Translations under genes and position numbers: made by a program
Assembly: GCF_003390915.1 (NCBI RefSeq)
Contig: NZ_QMEM01000010.1
Span: 1-64,000 of the forward strand
DNA: 64,000 bases
Reading direction: 5' to 3'
Source of the DNA: Lewinella sp. IMCC34183
GTDB taxonomy: Bacteria > Bacteroidota > Bacteroidia > Chitinophagales > Saprospiraceae
The notes under the pieces: model-generated
What the model was told of the DNA's origin: nothing
Databases searched by the model: none
Seen by the model: only the letters and a program-made list of their open reading frames with translations
Part shown: piece after piece, positions 8,616 to 17,278 of the stretch
Position numbering within the stretch: the first letter of the stretch is position 1
How the letters are laid out: each line of letters opens with the position of its first letter

Positions 8616-10301
8616 CTAGCGCGCCCGAACCACCACGCGGCCGATCCGCCCACCGACCCGCACGAAGTACAGGCCACCGGGTAGGTCCTGAAGGGTAATA
8701 CGCCCGTCCCGCGGTAGCGGTCCGTGCCCGACGAGCCGGCCGGCGGCGGAATAGAGCGTATAGGGCGAACCGTCGTCCGTATCCGCCCCGGTCACCTGCA
8801 GATGACCGTGCGCGGGGTTCGGAAAGACGCGCAGGGGTTCCGCGGCCTCCGCCAGTACATTGACCGTAGGGGTGGTGATACTGCAGACGTAATTGTCCAG
8901 GTAGGCCATCCGGTCCGTGATGAACGAATTGGTGAAGGTTCGCTGTTCATCGCTGTAGTTCAGCAAATCCGGCCAGCGCCCGGCTTCGCGGCGGTAGGCC
9001 CCACTGGTGGTGAGCTGGTCCATCGCCGTGTTGACGCGCGCGCGGAGGGAGTCCGGGTCGAGCAAGCCGGCGCGAAGTTCTTCGTAACGGTCGCACAGCC
9101 GATCGTTGAAGTTGTCCGGGCTGAGGTTGTTGAGGCGCTCAAACGCTCCGTTGGTGATCCAACCGGTAGCAGATTCCCGCCGCGTCGCATCGTAGGCGTT
9201 ACCCAGGCCCCCGTCGAGGTCCCAGGGAGCAAAAAAGTAGGGTGTCAGGGAATCGTAGCGTGCCAGGAAGGTGTTCTTGGTAACGTTATCGGTTAGAAAC
9301 AGGCCATTGACGTAGAGCAGGTAGTCGACCACGTTATCCAGATCGAAGCGCATAGCGGCATTCTCCATGAATACGGCATCGGATGAATCGGCTACGAAGC
9401 GAATGATGTCGCGCAGCTTGTCCCAGTCGACTTCGTCTTCGTCGGGGTGCTTGACCTCCCAGCCGGCCCAGTCGTCGCCCTCGGGACTACTGCCTGGCAC
9501 CCCGTGAAACCGGGTGGCGGGGGTGTGATCCTCACTTTTGTAGAGCTCGCCGCGGACGGCGTCTTTATACTTCTTCAGCTTCAGTTGCTTACGGTCGACC
9601 TGCTCGCTCAGGAGGTACAAGCCGTGGTAGTGGCCATTGAGAAAGAGCTCGACGAACGCGACATCCGCTCCGGACTTGGCTTCCGGCTCCTCAGCGGCGT
9701 GGGGCAGGACGTGCAGGTCCAACCAGAGCTTGTGGGCCACGTAGGCGTTTACCCGCGAGGGCTCGTTGTAAATAGCGTCGAGCACCCAGTCGTCGTCTTC
9801 GCGCATGCCCGGAAAGGCGAGGTCGGCGCTTTCCTCCGGATCGGCAGGATCGCGGAACTCGAGGTCGAGGGATTTCTTGGGGTAGCGCAGGCTGAAGTTA
9901 CCGCGGTGACGCACGCCGAGCGGGGATGTCCGGCTCTCCGCGCCGTACCCGTAGGTAAAGTGACCCGCCACCCGGTCGTCGCGGTTGATGCCCTCGGCAC
10001 TGTCGATCCGGATCAGCGGCAGGGGGGTGAAGGCAACCGCGACCGTGTCGAGTGAGCCCGTGACGGCCGCGTAGCTGCTGTCGAAGCGCAGGGCGATGGG
10101 CGGAACCACATAGGTAAAGCGGCCACCGGCGGCAACGACGACATCGGAAACCGGCGGCGCGCCTCCGGTTTCCGACGACTGGACCAGCAGCAGCTTCAGG
10201 GTAGAATCGTAGGCGGCGTGGGTAGGTGGTACACGAAGGGTATCCTGCCCGGGCAGTTGAACCGCCAGAGCGAGAAAGCAAAGGAATAACAGGGGTTTCA
10301 T
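8616..10301 (-). CDS. Secreted CotH-family kinase with T9SS sorting domain
   Basis: 561 residues. A signal peptide occupies residues 1 to about 18 (FLALAVQLPGQ). The central region matches the CotH family: RHRGNFSLRYPKKSLDLEF (about 130-148), the segment around the VELFLNGHYHGLYLLSEQVD helix-strand, and APWDLDGGLG (about 370-380), corresponding to the phosphate/metal-binding acidic motif. CotH of Bacillus spores is an atypical protein kinase; fungal and bacterial relatives are secreted or surface proteins. The last ~75 residues (VFPNPAHGHLQV to VVVRAR) are a type A C-terminal sorting domain, indicating export across the outer membrane by the type IX system. Together this predicts a cell-surface or secreted kinase. 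The substrate is unknown. Confidence 0.85.
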   Translation of the reverse strand: MKPLLFLCFLALAVQLPGQDTLRVPPTHAAYDSTLKLLLVQSSETGGAPPVSDVVVAAGGRFTYVVPPIALRFDSSYAAVTGSLDTVAVAFTPLPLIRIDSAEGINRDDRVAGHFTYGYGAESRTSPLGVRHRGNFSLRYPKKSLDLEFRDPADPEESADLAFPGMREDDDWVLDAIYNEPSRVNAYVAHKLWLDLHVLPHAAEEPEAKSGADVAFVELFLNGHYHGLYLLSEQVDRKQLKLKKYKDAVRGELYKSEDHTPATRFHGVPGSSPEGDDWAGWEVKHPDEDEVDWDKLRDIIRFVADSSDAVFMENAAMRFDLDNVVDYLLYVNGLFLTDNVTKNTFLARYDSLTPYFFAPWDLDGGLGNAYDATRRESATGWITNGAFERLNNLSPDNFNDRLCDRYEELRAGLLDPDSLRARVNTAMDQLTTSGAYRREAGRWPDLLNYSDEQRTFTNSFITDRMAYLDNYVCSITTPTVNVLAEAAEPLRVFPNPAHGHLQVTGADTDDGSPYTLYSAAGRLVGHGPLPRDGRITLQDLPGGLYFVRVGGRIGRVVVRAR

Positions 10302-10493
10302 GGGGGGTAAGCTAGAGAGTGTAGGTGCTAAGTCACGTAATAATAGCCAATTAATCCCGTAGCTGCCGGCCGCACTCCCGGTTCTCCGGAGAAAACCACC
10401 TGGACCGACCGCTCCGGAACTCCCCTTGCACCCGCGCGCCGCCGCCGCTACGCAGCGAAAATTCGCTAACTTTAGGGCCCCAAATTATCGATC
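10302..10493. promoter_or_regulatory. Divergent intergenic region
   Basis: 192 bp between the divergent cotH-like and acyl-CoA dehydrogenase genes, so it should hold promoters for both. An AT-richer patch (near 10331-10360 and 10480-10492) stands out from the GC-rich surroundings. I could not assign a clear Bacteroidota -33/-7 pair. Confidence 0.35.
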
Positions 10494-11648
10494 ATGAACT
10501 TTGAACTTACCGAAGAACAACTGGCCGTACGCGAGGCCGCGGCTGACTTTGCCCAACAGGTGTGCAAGCCCGGCGTAATCGAGCGCGACACTACCATGGC
10601 CTACCCTACCGACCAGGTCAAGCAGCTGGGCGAACTCGGCTTCATGGGGATGACCGTCAGCCCCGACTACGGCGGCAGCGGCCTCGACTACCTGAGCTAC
10701 GTACTGGCCCTGGAAGAGATCTCGAAGGTGGACAACAGCTGCTCGGTGATCATGTCGGTCAACAACAGCCTGGTCTGCTACGGTATCGAGACCTATGGCA
10801 CCGAGGAGCAGAAGCAGAAGTACCTGACCAAGCTGGCCACCGGAGAGTGGATCGGCAGCTTCTGCCTCAGCGAGCCCGAGGCCGGCTCCGACGCCACCCA
10901 CCAGCGCACCACCGCGGAGGACAAGGGCGACCACTATCTCCTCAATGGCACCAAGAACTGGATCACGAGCGGCGGCACGAGCCAGGTCCACCTCGTCATC
11001 GCCCAGAGTAACCCGGAGGCGGGCCACCGCGGCATCAACGCCTTCATCGTCGAGACCGGCTGGGACGGCGTCGAGATCGGCGCCAAGGAAGACAAGCTGG
11101 GCATCCGCAGCAGCGATACCCACACCATCATGTATAACAACGTGCGGGTACCCAAGGAAAACCGCATCGGCGACGACGGCTTCGGCTTCAAGTTCGCCAT
11201 GAAGACCCTCGCCGGCGGCCGCATCGGCATCGCCGCCCAGGCCCTCGGCATCGCCGGTGGCGCCTACGAGCTCGCGGTAGCCTACGCCAAAGAGCGCGAG
11301 GCCTTCGGCAAACCCATCGCCAACCACCAGGCCATCGCCTTCAAGCTGGCCGATATGGCCACCGACATCGAAGCGGCCAAGATGCTCGTCTACCGCGCCG
11401 CCTGGCTCAAGGAAACCGGCGGCGATTACGACCAGGCCGGCGCCATGGCCAAGCTCTTCGCCAGCTCGGTCGCCATGAAGCACACCGTGGAGGCCGTACA
11501 GGTACACGGCGGCTACGGCTTCGTCAAGGAATACCACGTCGAGCGCCTCATGCGCGATGCCAAGATCACCCAGATCTACGAGGGCACGAGCGAGGTGCAG
11601 AAGATCGTGATCAGCCGCGGGCTGCTCAAGGGGGAGCTTTATGTTTAG
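10494..11648 (+). CDS. Acyl-CoA dehydrogenase (short-chain/butyryl type)
   Basis: 384 residues, the usual length for the family. The N-terminus FELTEEQLAVREAAADFA, the FAD-binding FCLSEPEAGSDA segment and the C-terminal QIYEGTSEVQ motif are all present; Glu363 in that motif is the expected catalytic base. The enzyme oxidises an acyl-CoA to the trans-2-enoyl-CoA and passes electrons to electron-transfer flavoprotein. Sequence style fits short-chain (butyryl-CoA) dehydrogenases used in fatty-acid or branched-chain amino acid breakdown. It stands alone: neighbours are divergent on the left and convergent on the right, with an inverted repeat just after the stop. Confidence 0.95.
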   Translation: MNFELTEEQLAVREAAADFAQQVCKPGVIERDTTMAYPTDQVKQLGELGFMGMTVSPDYGGSGLDYLSYVLALEEISKVDNSCSVIMSVNNSLVCYGIETYGTEEQKQKYLTKLATGEWIGSFCLSEPEAGSDATHQRTTAEDKGDHYLLNGTKNWITSGGTSQVHLVIAQSNPEAGHRGINAFIVETGWDGVEIGAKEDKLGIRSSDTHTIMYNNVRVPKENRIGDDGFGFKFAMKTLAGGRIGIAAQALGIAGGAYELAVAYAKEREAFGKPIANHQAIAFKLADMATDIEAAKMLVYRAAWLKETGGDYDQAGAMAKLFASSVAMKHTVEAVQVHGGYGFVKEYHVERLMRDAKITQIYEGTSEVQKIVISRGLLKGELYV

Positions 11649-11717
11649 TTCTGTAGTTTTGTAGTTCGGTAGTTCTGTAGTGCAAGACTACAGAACTACA
11701 AGACTACAGAACTACCA
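11649..11717. terminator. GTAGTT-rich inverted repeat, probable bidirectional terminator
   Basis: A perfect 13-bp stem (11669-11681 with 11687-11699, arms GTAGTTCTGTAGT and its complement) and a 5-nt loop, embedded in further GTAGTT/AACTAC repeats on both sides. It sits between the convergent acyl-CoA dehydrogenase gene and the 11727-13061 gene. Similar GTAGT-rich repeats occur at 43.6, 44.2 and 48.9 kb. Confidence 0.55.
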
Positions 11718-11726
11718 TACTAAAGA

Positions 11727-13061
11727 CTACTTCCCCAAGTCCTCTTCCGCCACCATTTCCAGGAAGCTGCGGGAAAAATCGATCAGGTTGCCGTAGTTGA
11801 GGCGGCTCACGGCGGGGCGCAGGCGCGGATAGTCGCGGCGGTACCGTTCGACGATCTCGGTAATGGCGGCGCGGATGGGGCGGCGGGCGGGGCGGCCGTC
11901 GCGGTCCAGGAACGACTGGGGGTAGCCGAGCTGCTGGAAGTAGGCATTCTCCGTGACGCGGTAGTACAGGTGGAGCAACTCGCGGTCCGGTGGCGGTATG
12001 GCGTAGTTGAAGAGCGCATAGCCTACGACGTAGCCGGGGATGGCCAGGGCGACGGCGTCGTAGCCATTGTCCTGGTACCAGTCTATATTCGGCAGCTCGT
12101 TGGCGATGAGGCTGCTGAGGCGGTCGTGACTGGAGGGCAACGTAATGCCGAAAGTATACTTCCCGGCGTAGAGTTCTTCCCCGAAGCTTTCGGGCGCGCG
12201 GTCCAGCAACTGTTGCAGCTCGCCGAGCAGCCGGTCATTCTTGTAGGTCACGGGCTTTTCCTCCTCCCGCGCGAAATACATGCGGTGCATACGCTCCAGC
12301 GCCTCCATGGTATGTCCTTCGGGCCGCAGGAGGTAGTCGAGGCGGTACACCAGGTCCAGCAGCAGGTAGGCTACGCCGCCGGGGTGATCCGCGGGCTTGA
12401 TGCGGCTCGAGGACAGGTAATCGATCGCTTCGCGGATCCGGCGGCGGAGGAAGTCGAGCTTGATCTGCTTCAGTCCGGCCGAGAGCGGCTCCAGGTGGGT
12501 GACCTCTACCGGGCTCAGCTCGCCACCGAATTCCTCGAGCAGCAGGTCGTCCTGCTTGTCGGCCCGTTGGGCCATTTCCTTGAGAGCGTGGTAGAGCTTA
12601 TGGGGGCTGGCGTCGTGGACGGGCGTATCGAAGATGATGGTGAGGCAGTCGTCGCTGTCCAGGCCGAAGCGGCTGTACTTCAGTTCGTAGTTCATCGCCG
12701 TAAGGCGGCGCAGCAGGTCGACGTCGGCGCGCTCCAGCCGGGCGATGCGGGCGGTGGCGCGGAACTGGTAGGGGTCGGCGAACCCCGTCACCCGCTTGCT
12801 GCCCTGGTAAAACTCGAAGTAGAGCGCGTCGCCCTCCCGCGACCACTGCACGTTGTCCTCGTCCGTATCGTAGAGGTAGCCCATAAAAGCCGTGAAACTT
12901 TCCAGGAAGTTATCGTCCTCGAAGGCGTCTACCGCCTTCTCCCAGGCCGCGTAGTTCTCCCGCGTCTTGTAGGCATCGGTGTAGCGCCCGAAACTGTGGT
13001 CGGGGGCAGCGCCGGCGGCGGGGCGGGGGCGGCGGCCGAAGAGGGTATCCCAAATGCTCAT
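11727..13061 (-). CDS. Hypothetical cytoplasmic protein
   Basis: 444 residues without signal peptide or membrane segments, rich in charged residues. Residues of about 40-160 (ending LDSDDCLTIIFDTPVHD) look like the alpha/beta fold shared by YbjN-like and CesT-like chaperone domains, with strands and a helix that would pack on a substrate; this resemblance is by pattern only. The rest is helical with Arg/Tyr/Leu-rich segments and has no family I recognise. The codon use is typical of the window, and the long antisense frame over it has shadow-like composition. Confidence 0.7.
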   Translation of the reverse strand: MSIWDTLFGRRPRPAAGAAPDHSFGRYTDAYKTRENYAAWEKAVDAFEDDNFLESFTAFMGYLYDTDEDNVQWSREGDALYFEFYQGSKRVTGFADPYQFRATARIARLERADVDLLRRLTAMNYELKYSRFGLDSDDCLTIIFDTPVHDASPHKLYHALKEMAQRADKQDDLLLEEFGGELSPVEVTHLEPLSAGLKQIKLDFLRRRIREAIDYLSSSRIKPADHPGGVAYLLLDLVYRLDYLLRPEGHTMEALERMHRMYFAREEEKPVTYKNDRLLGELQQLLDRAPESFGEELYAGKYTFGITLPSSHDRLSSLIANELPNIDWYQDNGYDAVALAIPGYVVGYALFNYAIPPPDRELLHLYYRVTENAYFQQLGYPQSFLDRDGRPARRPIRAAITEIVERYRRDYPRLRPAVSRLNYGNLIDFSRSFLEMVAEEDLGK

Positions 13062-13223
13062 CGGTCGGTGAAGATAGGGCGGCCGGGGCAGTTGGGCGCG
13101 GACGCGGGTGCGGGGCGGAAGGTCCGGGCAGACCGGTTTCCGGGCGTAGTTAACTGGCTCGCCGACGCAGGACGCTGTAACCTACCGCTGGTTTCGTGTA
13201 ATTAGGTCCGTAAACAACGTCTC

Positions 13224-14009
13224 ATGTTACGCCACCACCCTACCGCCGGTACACCTCTCCTCCTGCTATTCCTCGGCGTGTTATACCTAGCGGCCTGCCA
13301 CGAAGAACCCGTCGTCATTGCCGAATACGGCGACGTGCTGACCGAGATCACCCATACGGAGGACCACCGGACGTGGAAAGAGAAGTATACCTATTCGGAG
13401 GACGGGAAACTGGTCCGCGTGGATATTTTTTGGACACCGGGGCTGGGGCAACGGCTCTCCTACCTTAATGACCGGGTAGACGAAATACGCACCTACTTGC
13501 TCAACGGGGACATCCTGGTTATTCGGGATTCTTTTGCCTACAACAACCTGGGGCAGCTGCACCTCATCTACCGCTACGCAAACAACGCGCAGGCTGAATT
13601 GGAACTCAACGTCATCCATACGCTCCACTACGATACCACCGGAAAGGTCCGCGAACAAGTGATTGTTGGAGCGCAGTCGCAACGTACGCTTGTTCGGCGT
13701 AATTTCTTCTGGAACGGAAATAACATCGAACGGATGGAATACTTCGGTGACGACAACGACCTGCGCTACGAATACTTTTATACCTACGACGATAAGGTAA
13801 ACTACAAAAAAGGCCTGGGCATCTACCTCAACGAGCCCGTCACCTGGACCGAAAATAACGTCAGGGAGATGGACTGGACCGACCACTACGGTGACCTCGA
13901 TATGGAATGCAAGCCGTGTATCTCCACCATCACGTCCTACAACAAGAGTAACCTTCCTACCGGAATCACGCGCGGCTGGGAATCCGATCTTCAACTGAGT
14001 TACCGGTAG
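13224..14009 (+). CDS. Lipoprotein with repeated YxYxxxGKL-type strands
   Basis: 261 residues. The signal sequence ends in the lipobox YLAAC (Cys25). The mature part has repeated beta-hairpin phrases such as YTYSEDGKLVRVD, YDTTGKVREQV and YFYTYDDKVNYKK, the pattern of RHS-like/DUF4595-type lipoproteins common in Bacteroidota. These are envelope proteins of unknown function. The gene is divergent from its left neighbour (162 bp gap) and convergent with the next gene. The codon use is slightly less GC-biased than its neighbours. Confidence 0.78.
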   Translation: MLRHHPTAGTPLLLLFLGVLYLAACHEEPVVIAEYGDVLTEITHTEDHRTWKEKYTYSEDGKLVRVDIFWTPGLGQRLSYLNDRVDEIRTYLLNGDILVIRDSFAYNNLGQLHLIYRYANNAQAELELNVIHTLHYDTTGKVREQVIVGAQSQRTLVRRNFFWNGNNIERMEYFGDDNDLRYEYFYTYDDKVNYKKGLGIYLNEPVTWTENNVREMDWTDHYGDLDMECKPCISTITSYNKSNLPTGITRGWESDLQLSYR

Positions 14010-14063
14010 CCCACCTTCGGATGTTGGAGTAAGTACTAGGGGAATCCCCGCTGCTTCCCCCTA

Positions 14064-14083
14064 CCGGAGCAGGGCTACTCCGG
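14064..14083. terminator. Small hairpin between convergent genes
   Basis: Arms CCGGAG and CTCCGG with an 8-nt loop, in the 84-bp gap between convergent genes; a nearby GGGGAATCCCC palindrome adds structure. No T run, so only a weak terminator candidate. Confidence 0.3.
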
Positions 14084-14093
14084 GTCGGTCGAA

Positions 14094-14843
14094 TCAGCGG
14101 TACCTACCGAACGACCAGCCCAGTGAGGCCTGCAATCCGGTCACCGCGTACCGGTTTTCATCGAGGCCCGTTACCGCGTCCGCGAACCGGGTCTTGCGGT
14201 TGAAGACCGTGAAGGCCAGGACCAGCGGCCGCCAGCTGATCGCCAGGTTGACGGAGTTGGTAGGAAAGGAGGTCGGTCCGCCGGAGCCTGCCGGGTAGGC
14301 AGAGGAGGTCTCGTCGAACTCCTCCAGGAGAGAAGAAAGACTCACGTGCACGTCCGCGGCGAATACGAAGTCTCCGCTGCGGATGGCTATGCCAGGAGCT
14401 ACGGCCACGTTGATCCCGCCGTCGCTGAATCCCCCTTCATCAAAGTTGATCAGCGTCCCGTTAATGCCGCCCAGCAGCCGCGGGACGATCTCCAGGCCGT
14501 CGGGGGATTCGGGCGCGGGATGGTAGGTGAAGCCTAGGCCCGCGAAGCCGCGTGCCATCAGGAAGCCATGCGATCCATCTTCGTCGTCTCCCGAACCATC
14601 GGCTCCCGTAATCGCTACGGCACCCCCAAACCTCAACTTTCCCCGATTTGACTGGATATGCTGGGTGAGGTACACGCCGAGGCCCGTACCGTAGCCATTC
14701 GGAGACAGGTCGGAAGACAGGGACGTCGCCGAAAAACCGAATGCGCCACGCCACAGGTTGTACGGGTTTTGCTGGGCCGACAACGGTGCACAGCATAGCA
14801 TAACCACGATAAATAAGACGGTTGTAAGGCTCGACGGACGCAT
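14094..14843 (-). CDS. Predicted outer-membrane beta-barrel protein
   Basis: 249 residues with a signal peptide (LFIVVMLCCAPLSAQQ, cleavage near residue 24). The mature part is a series of alternating amphipathic strands with Gly and aromatic residues and ends in a strand (LQASLGWSFGRYR) of the kind that closes an outer-membrane barrel. It has a general resemblance to PorP/SprF-like and OmpA-type barrels of Bacteroidota but no motif that fixes a family. It stands alone in its orientation, with an AT-rich leader from 14844 to 14997. Confidence 0.7.
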   Translation of the reverse strand: MRPSSLTTVLFIVVMLCCAPLSAQQNPYNLWRGAFGFSATSLSSDLSPNGYGTGLGVYLTQHIQSNRGKLRFGGAVAITGADGSGDDEDGSHGFLMARGFAGLGFTYHPAPESPDGLEIVPRLLGGINGTLINFDEGGFSDGGINVAVAPGIAIRSGDFVFAADVHVSLSSLLEEFDETSSAYPAGSGGPTSFPTNSVNLAISWRPLVLAFTVFNRKTRFADAVTGLDENRYAVTGLQASLGWSFGRYR

Positions 14844-14997
14844 AGTCAGGGGATTAAGCAGAAATAGTGCAGGAATATTAGTTGCAGGTATAGCAAGGCA
14901 TTTTTAGAAAGCCTCCTCGGTAGCGGAAACCCCGGCGCCGTAACCGGCCCGTACCCTAGTGGAGGCCATCTAAGTTAAAACATGCAAAGGCGAGAAA

Positions 14998-15474
14998 ATG
15001 ACCCCGCTTCAAATATCACCAGATATGGGGAGGGGGCTGGCCAGTCACTGGCCGGTCGGTAAGTCGTGGGGGTTGGCCCACGGTAATCCGAACGAAGCGG
15101 TCTACCGGGACGGGCTCGAAAATGCGGGTCAGTACTATTACTTCACCGAGAGAAGCCCGGAGATGTCGGCCGCCCTCCGGGCGTTCGAGCGGCACCACGG
15201 CGATTCGGTCACCCAGATCCTGCACACGCTGAAATTCCGGGGCGACGTTGAGCGACTGCCGGCCGGGGTTGCCGATATCTACCGGTCCCTCGAAGCGCGG
15301 AGAAGCACCAAAAATGGATAGGTTCCAAAGTATTCTGCCGGTAAGACCTTTACGGGCACCCCTACCGGCAAGCATACGGATAGGCTATTCACGGTGGGGT
15401 GTACCCTGTTGGTGCTTGCTTTAGCCGTAGTAATGGTAATCGGGCTCATTACCATCGGCGGGTGGATCTGGTAA
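14998..15474 (+). pseudogene. Small protein gene interrupted by one in-frame amber codon; C-terminal membrane helix
   Basis: The first part (14998-15318) encodes 107 residues and stops at TAG (15319-15321). In the same frame another 50 codons stay open to a TAA at 15472-15474. They encode a hydrophilic stretch and then a clean hydrophobic helix (CTLLVLALAVVMVIGLITI) ending in GGWIW. The likely intact product is about 158 residues with a soluble N-terminal part and one C-terminal transmembrane anchor. I do not recognise the family. The start has an AAGGCGAG stretch just upstream that could serve as a ribosome site. Alternatives: a shorter functional 107-residue protein, readthrough of the amber codon, or a sequencing error. 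Confidence 0.45.
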
Positions 15475-15571
15475 GCGGTAGTTAAGGTAGGTAAATCAGG
15501 CAGCGCGGTCCGCGGAGCCGCCGTTATCTTCCACACGGTTTTCATTCCGAACCTCACCTAATTTCCTTCCT

Positions 15572-16699
15572 ATGCGGCCCCTCCTCCTCGCAGCGTCCCT
15601 CCTGCTCGCGCTGACACTCTCCGCCCAGGAGCGCCGCGGTAGCGTCTACCTCAGCGGTGGCTCCTCGGCTGCCTACGGCACCGCGACTGACAAACAGATC
15701 CGGTCCGCCTACCTTCCCTACAACCTGCTGAGTCGCCTCGAGGGAATCCGGGTGAATAGCTTCCGGACCGGCTACTTCCTAACCAACCGGCTGCTACTGG
15801 GTACGCGGGCCGACTTCAACTACGTCTCCGGCGACGCATCGCTTTATCCCTCCGACTATACCGAACTGAGCTTTCGGCCCTTCGTACGCTACTACGTACG
15901 CGACGGCGGAGCGGACGGTACCTCCGTCTTCGGAGAAGCGGGCTTCGGCACGCTGGGCCTGGGCGAAGCCGACTTCTTTACGAAAGACTACCACCTCGGA
16001 GTAGGCGCCGAACGGTTCCTGGCGTCGGGTATCCTCGCCATGGCCAGCCTGAACTACAACGTTAACGCGGAACTGCGCGACTACGCCAGCCTGCGCTTCG
16101 GACTCAACGTGCTTACCGGCCAGCTGGCGCGGGCCACCGCCGATGCGCCACTCGCCGCCGGCACCCTTACCGCCGCCGGGCAGCTGCTCGAGGTCGGCTA
16201 CGGGATCACGCGTGACGGAGGCAACCGAATTAATACCCTGATGATTGACCTGTCCCCGCGCTTAGGCTACTTCCCCCTGGACGGCCTGCTGTTGGAAACC
16301 GGGCTGGTGTATTCCCTCTTGCAGGTCAACCGGGATTATTCCCAGCAGCAACTGAATATGGATTACCGCCGGACTGACCTGGAGCTGCGTCTGCAGGCGC
16401 GTTACTACCTGCTGCAGCAGGGGCGGCTGCTCCCCTACGTGGGGGCGGGCATCAGCTACGTACGCATCGATCAGGGTCTCAACCGGCTCGACGATCCGCT
16501 CGTGCAGCACATCGAGGCCCTCCCCTGGCAGTTGAGCGCTGGTGTCTCCTATTTTCTCTCCCCCCGGCTTGCCATCGACCTGGAAGCGGAGTACGAACGG
16601 GGACTGGCCGAGTCCGGCCCCACGCCGGCTTTCTCCTACTCGGAAGCCCAACGGAGGATAGGCGTTGCGGCGGGGCTGCGCTTCTTCCTCGCCCGTTAG
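15572..16699 (+). CDS. Outer-membrane beta-barrel protein
   Basis: 375 residues. A signal peptide (LLLAASLLLALTLSAQ, cleaved near residue 19) precedes a chain of amphipathic strands with Tyr and Arg at regular spacing. There appear to be two barrel-like halves, the second beginning near residue 205 (GQLLEVGYGITRDGG). The last strand (RIGVAAGLRFFLAR) ends in alternating hydrophobic residues as expected for a barrel recognised by the BAM machinery. Function cannot be deduced; such proteins are often annotated simply as outer membrane beta-barrel protein. Confidence 0.78.
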   Translation: MRPLLLAASLLLALTLSAQERRGSVYLSGGSSAAYGTATDKQIRSAYLPYNLLSRLEGIRVNSFRTGYFLTNRLLLGTRADFNYVSGDASLYPSDYTELSFRPFVRYYVRDGGADGTSVFGEAGFGTLGLGEADFFTKDYHLGVGAERFLASGILAMASLNYNVNAELRDYASLRFGLNVLTGQLARATADAPLAAGTLTAAGQLLEVGYGITRDGGNRINTLMIDLSPRLGYFPLDGLLLETGLVYSLLQVNRDYSQQQLNMDYRRTDLELRLQARYYLLQQGRLLPYVGAGISYVRIDQGLNRLDDPLVQHIEALPWQLSAGVSYFLSPRLAIDLEAEYERGLAESGPTPAFSYSEAQRRIGVAAGLRFFLAR

Positions 16700-16718
16700 C
16701 AATTACGTGCGGCCGGCC

Positions 16719-17156
16719 TTACTGCTTTACGTACGTAATGACGTAGCTCTCCCCCACGTCGCTCTGCCGGAGGGTGTCGTTGCCTAGGGTCAACACCTCA
16801 CAGACGTCGGACCCATAAACCAAGTACCGCTGCTCCGTTCCCGCCAGGGTCCGGGCGCCTCCGGCGGGGCACTCGTCCGCCAGCCGGTAGGGTTGAAAGG
16901 CGGGGGGCGCGGCCATCCCCTCCCCTACGTTGATCTTTACTTCTTCGTCCCGGAATTCAAGGGTACCGTAGGGGTAGTCGGTCCGCTTCCAGGTACCCCT
17001 CAGGTCGCCGGTAGTGAAGGCCACGGCGGCCGGTGGGGCTGACCCCTCGGGGGGCGTGCGGGGCGCGGGCACGGTAGCCGGTTCACCGGCGGTGGTGTTG
17101 TCGGGGCCCCCGCAACCCAGCAGCAGGAGGGTAAGCATCGGAATAATGGCCTTCAT
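16719..17156 (-). CDS. Hypothetical lipoprotein
   Basis: 145 residues from the ATG at 17156; an in-frame start 21 codons further upstream would push the lipobox too far in. Signal sequence with lipobox LLLLGC (Cys15), then a Thr/Ala/Pro-rich spacer. The mature domain begins FTTGDLRGTWKRTDYPYGTLEF and resembles lipocalin-like repeats of Bacteroidota lipoproteins (the GTW phrase). Two later cysteines (DECPAGG and SDVCEVL) could form a disulfide. Convergent with the barrel gene to the left and divergent from the oxidoreductase to the right. Function unknown. Confidence 0.72.
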   Translation of the reverse strand: MKAIIPMLTLLLLGCGGPDNTTAGEPATVPAPRTPPEGSAPPAAVAFTTGDLRGTWKRTDYPYGTLEFRDEEVKINVGEGMAAPPAFQPYRLADECPAGGARTLAGTEQRYLVYGSDVCEVLTLGNDTLRQSDVGESYVITYVKQ

Positions 17157-17278
17157 CGCTTCGCTTTTGTTGGGGCGGACATTCCGGGCACGCCGAAAAC
17201 CCACCGGTGCCCAAAACAACTTTTTTACCCCCGGAGTTGGGCATAAAACAAACCGTTTGCCCCTAACCCCCCCGTATT

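Noticed and set aside
11970-13205. 411-codon frame antisense to the 11727-13061 gene
   Set aside because: Val/Gly/Arg-rich shadow; the minus-strand protein has a coherent sequence and better composition.
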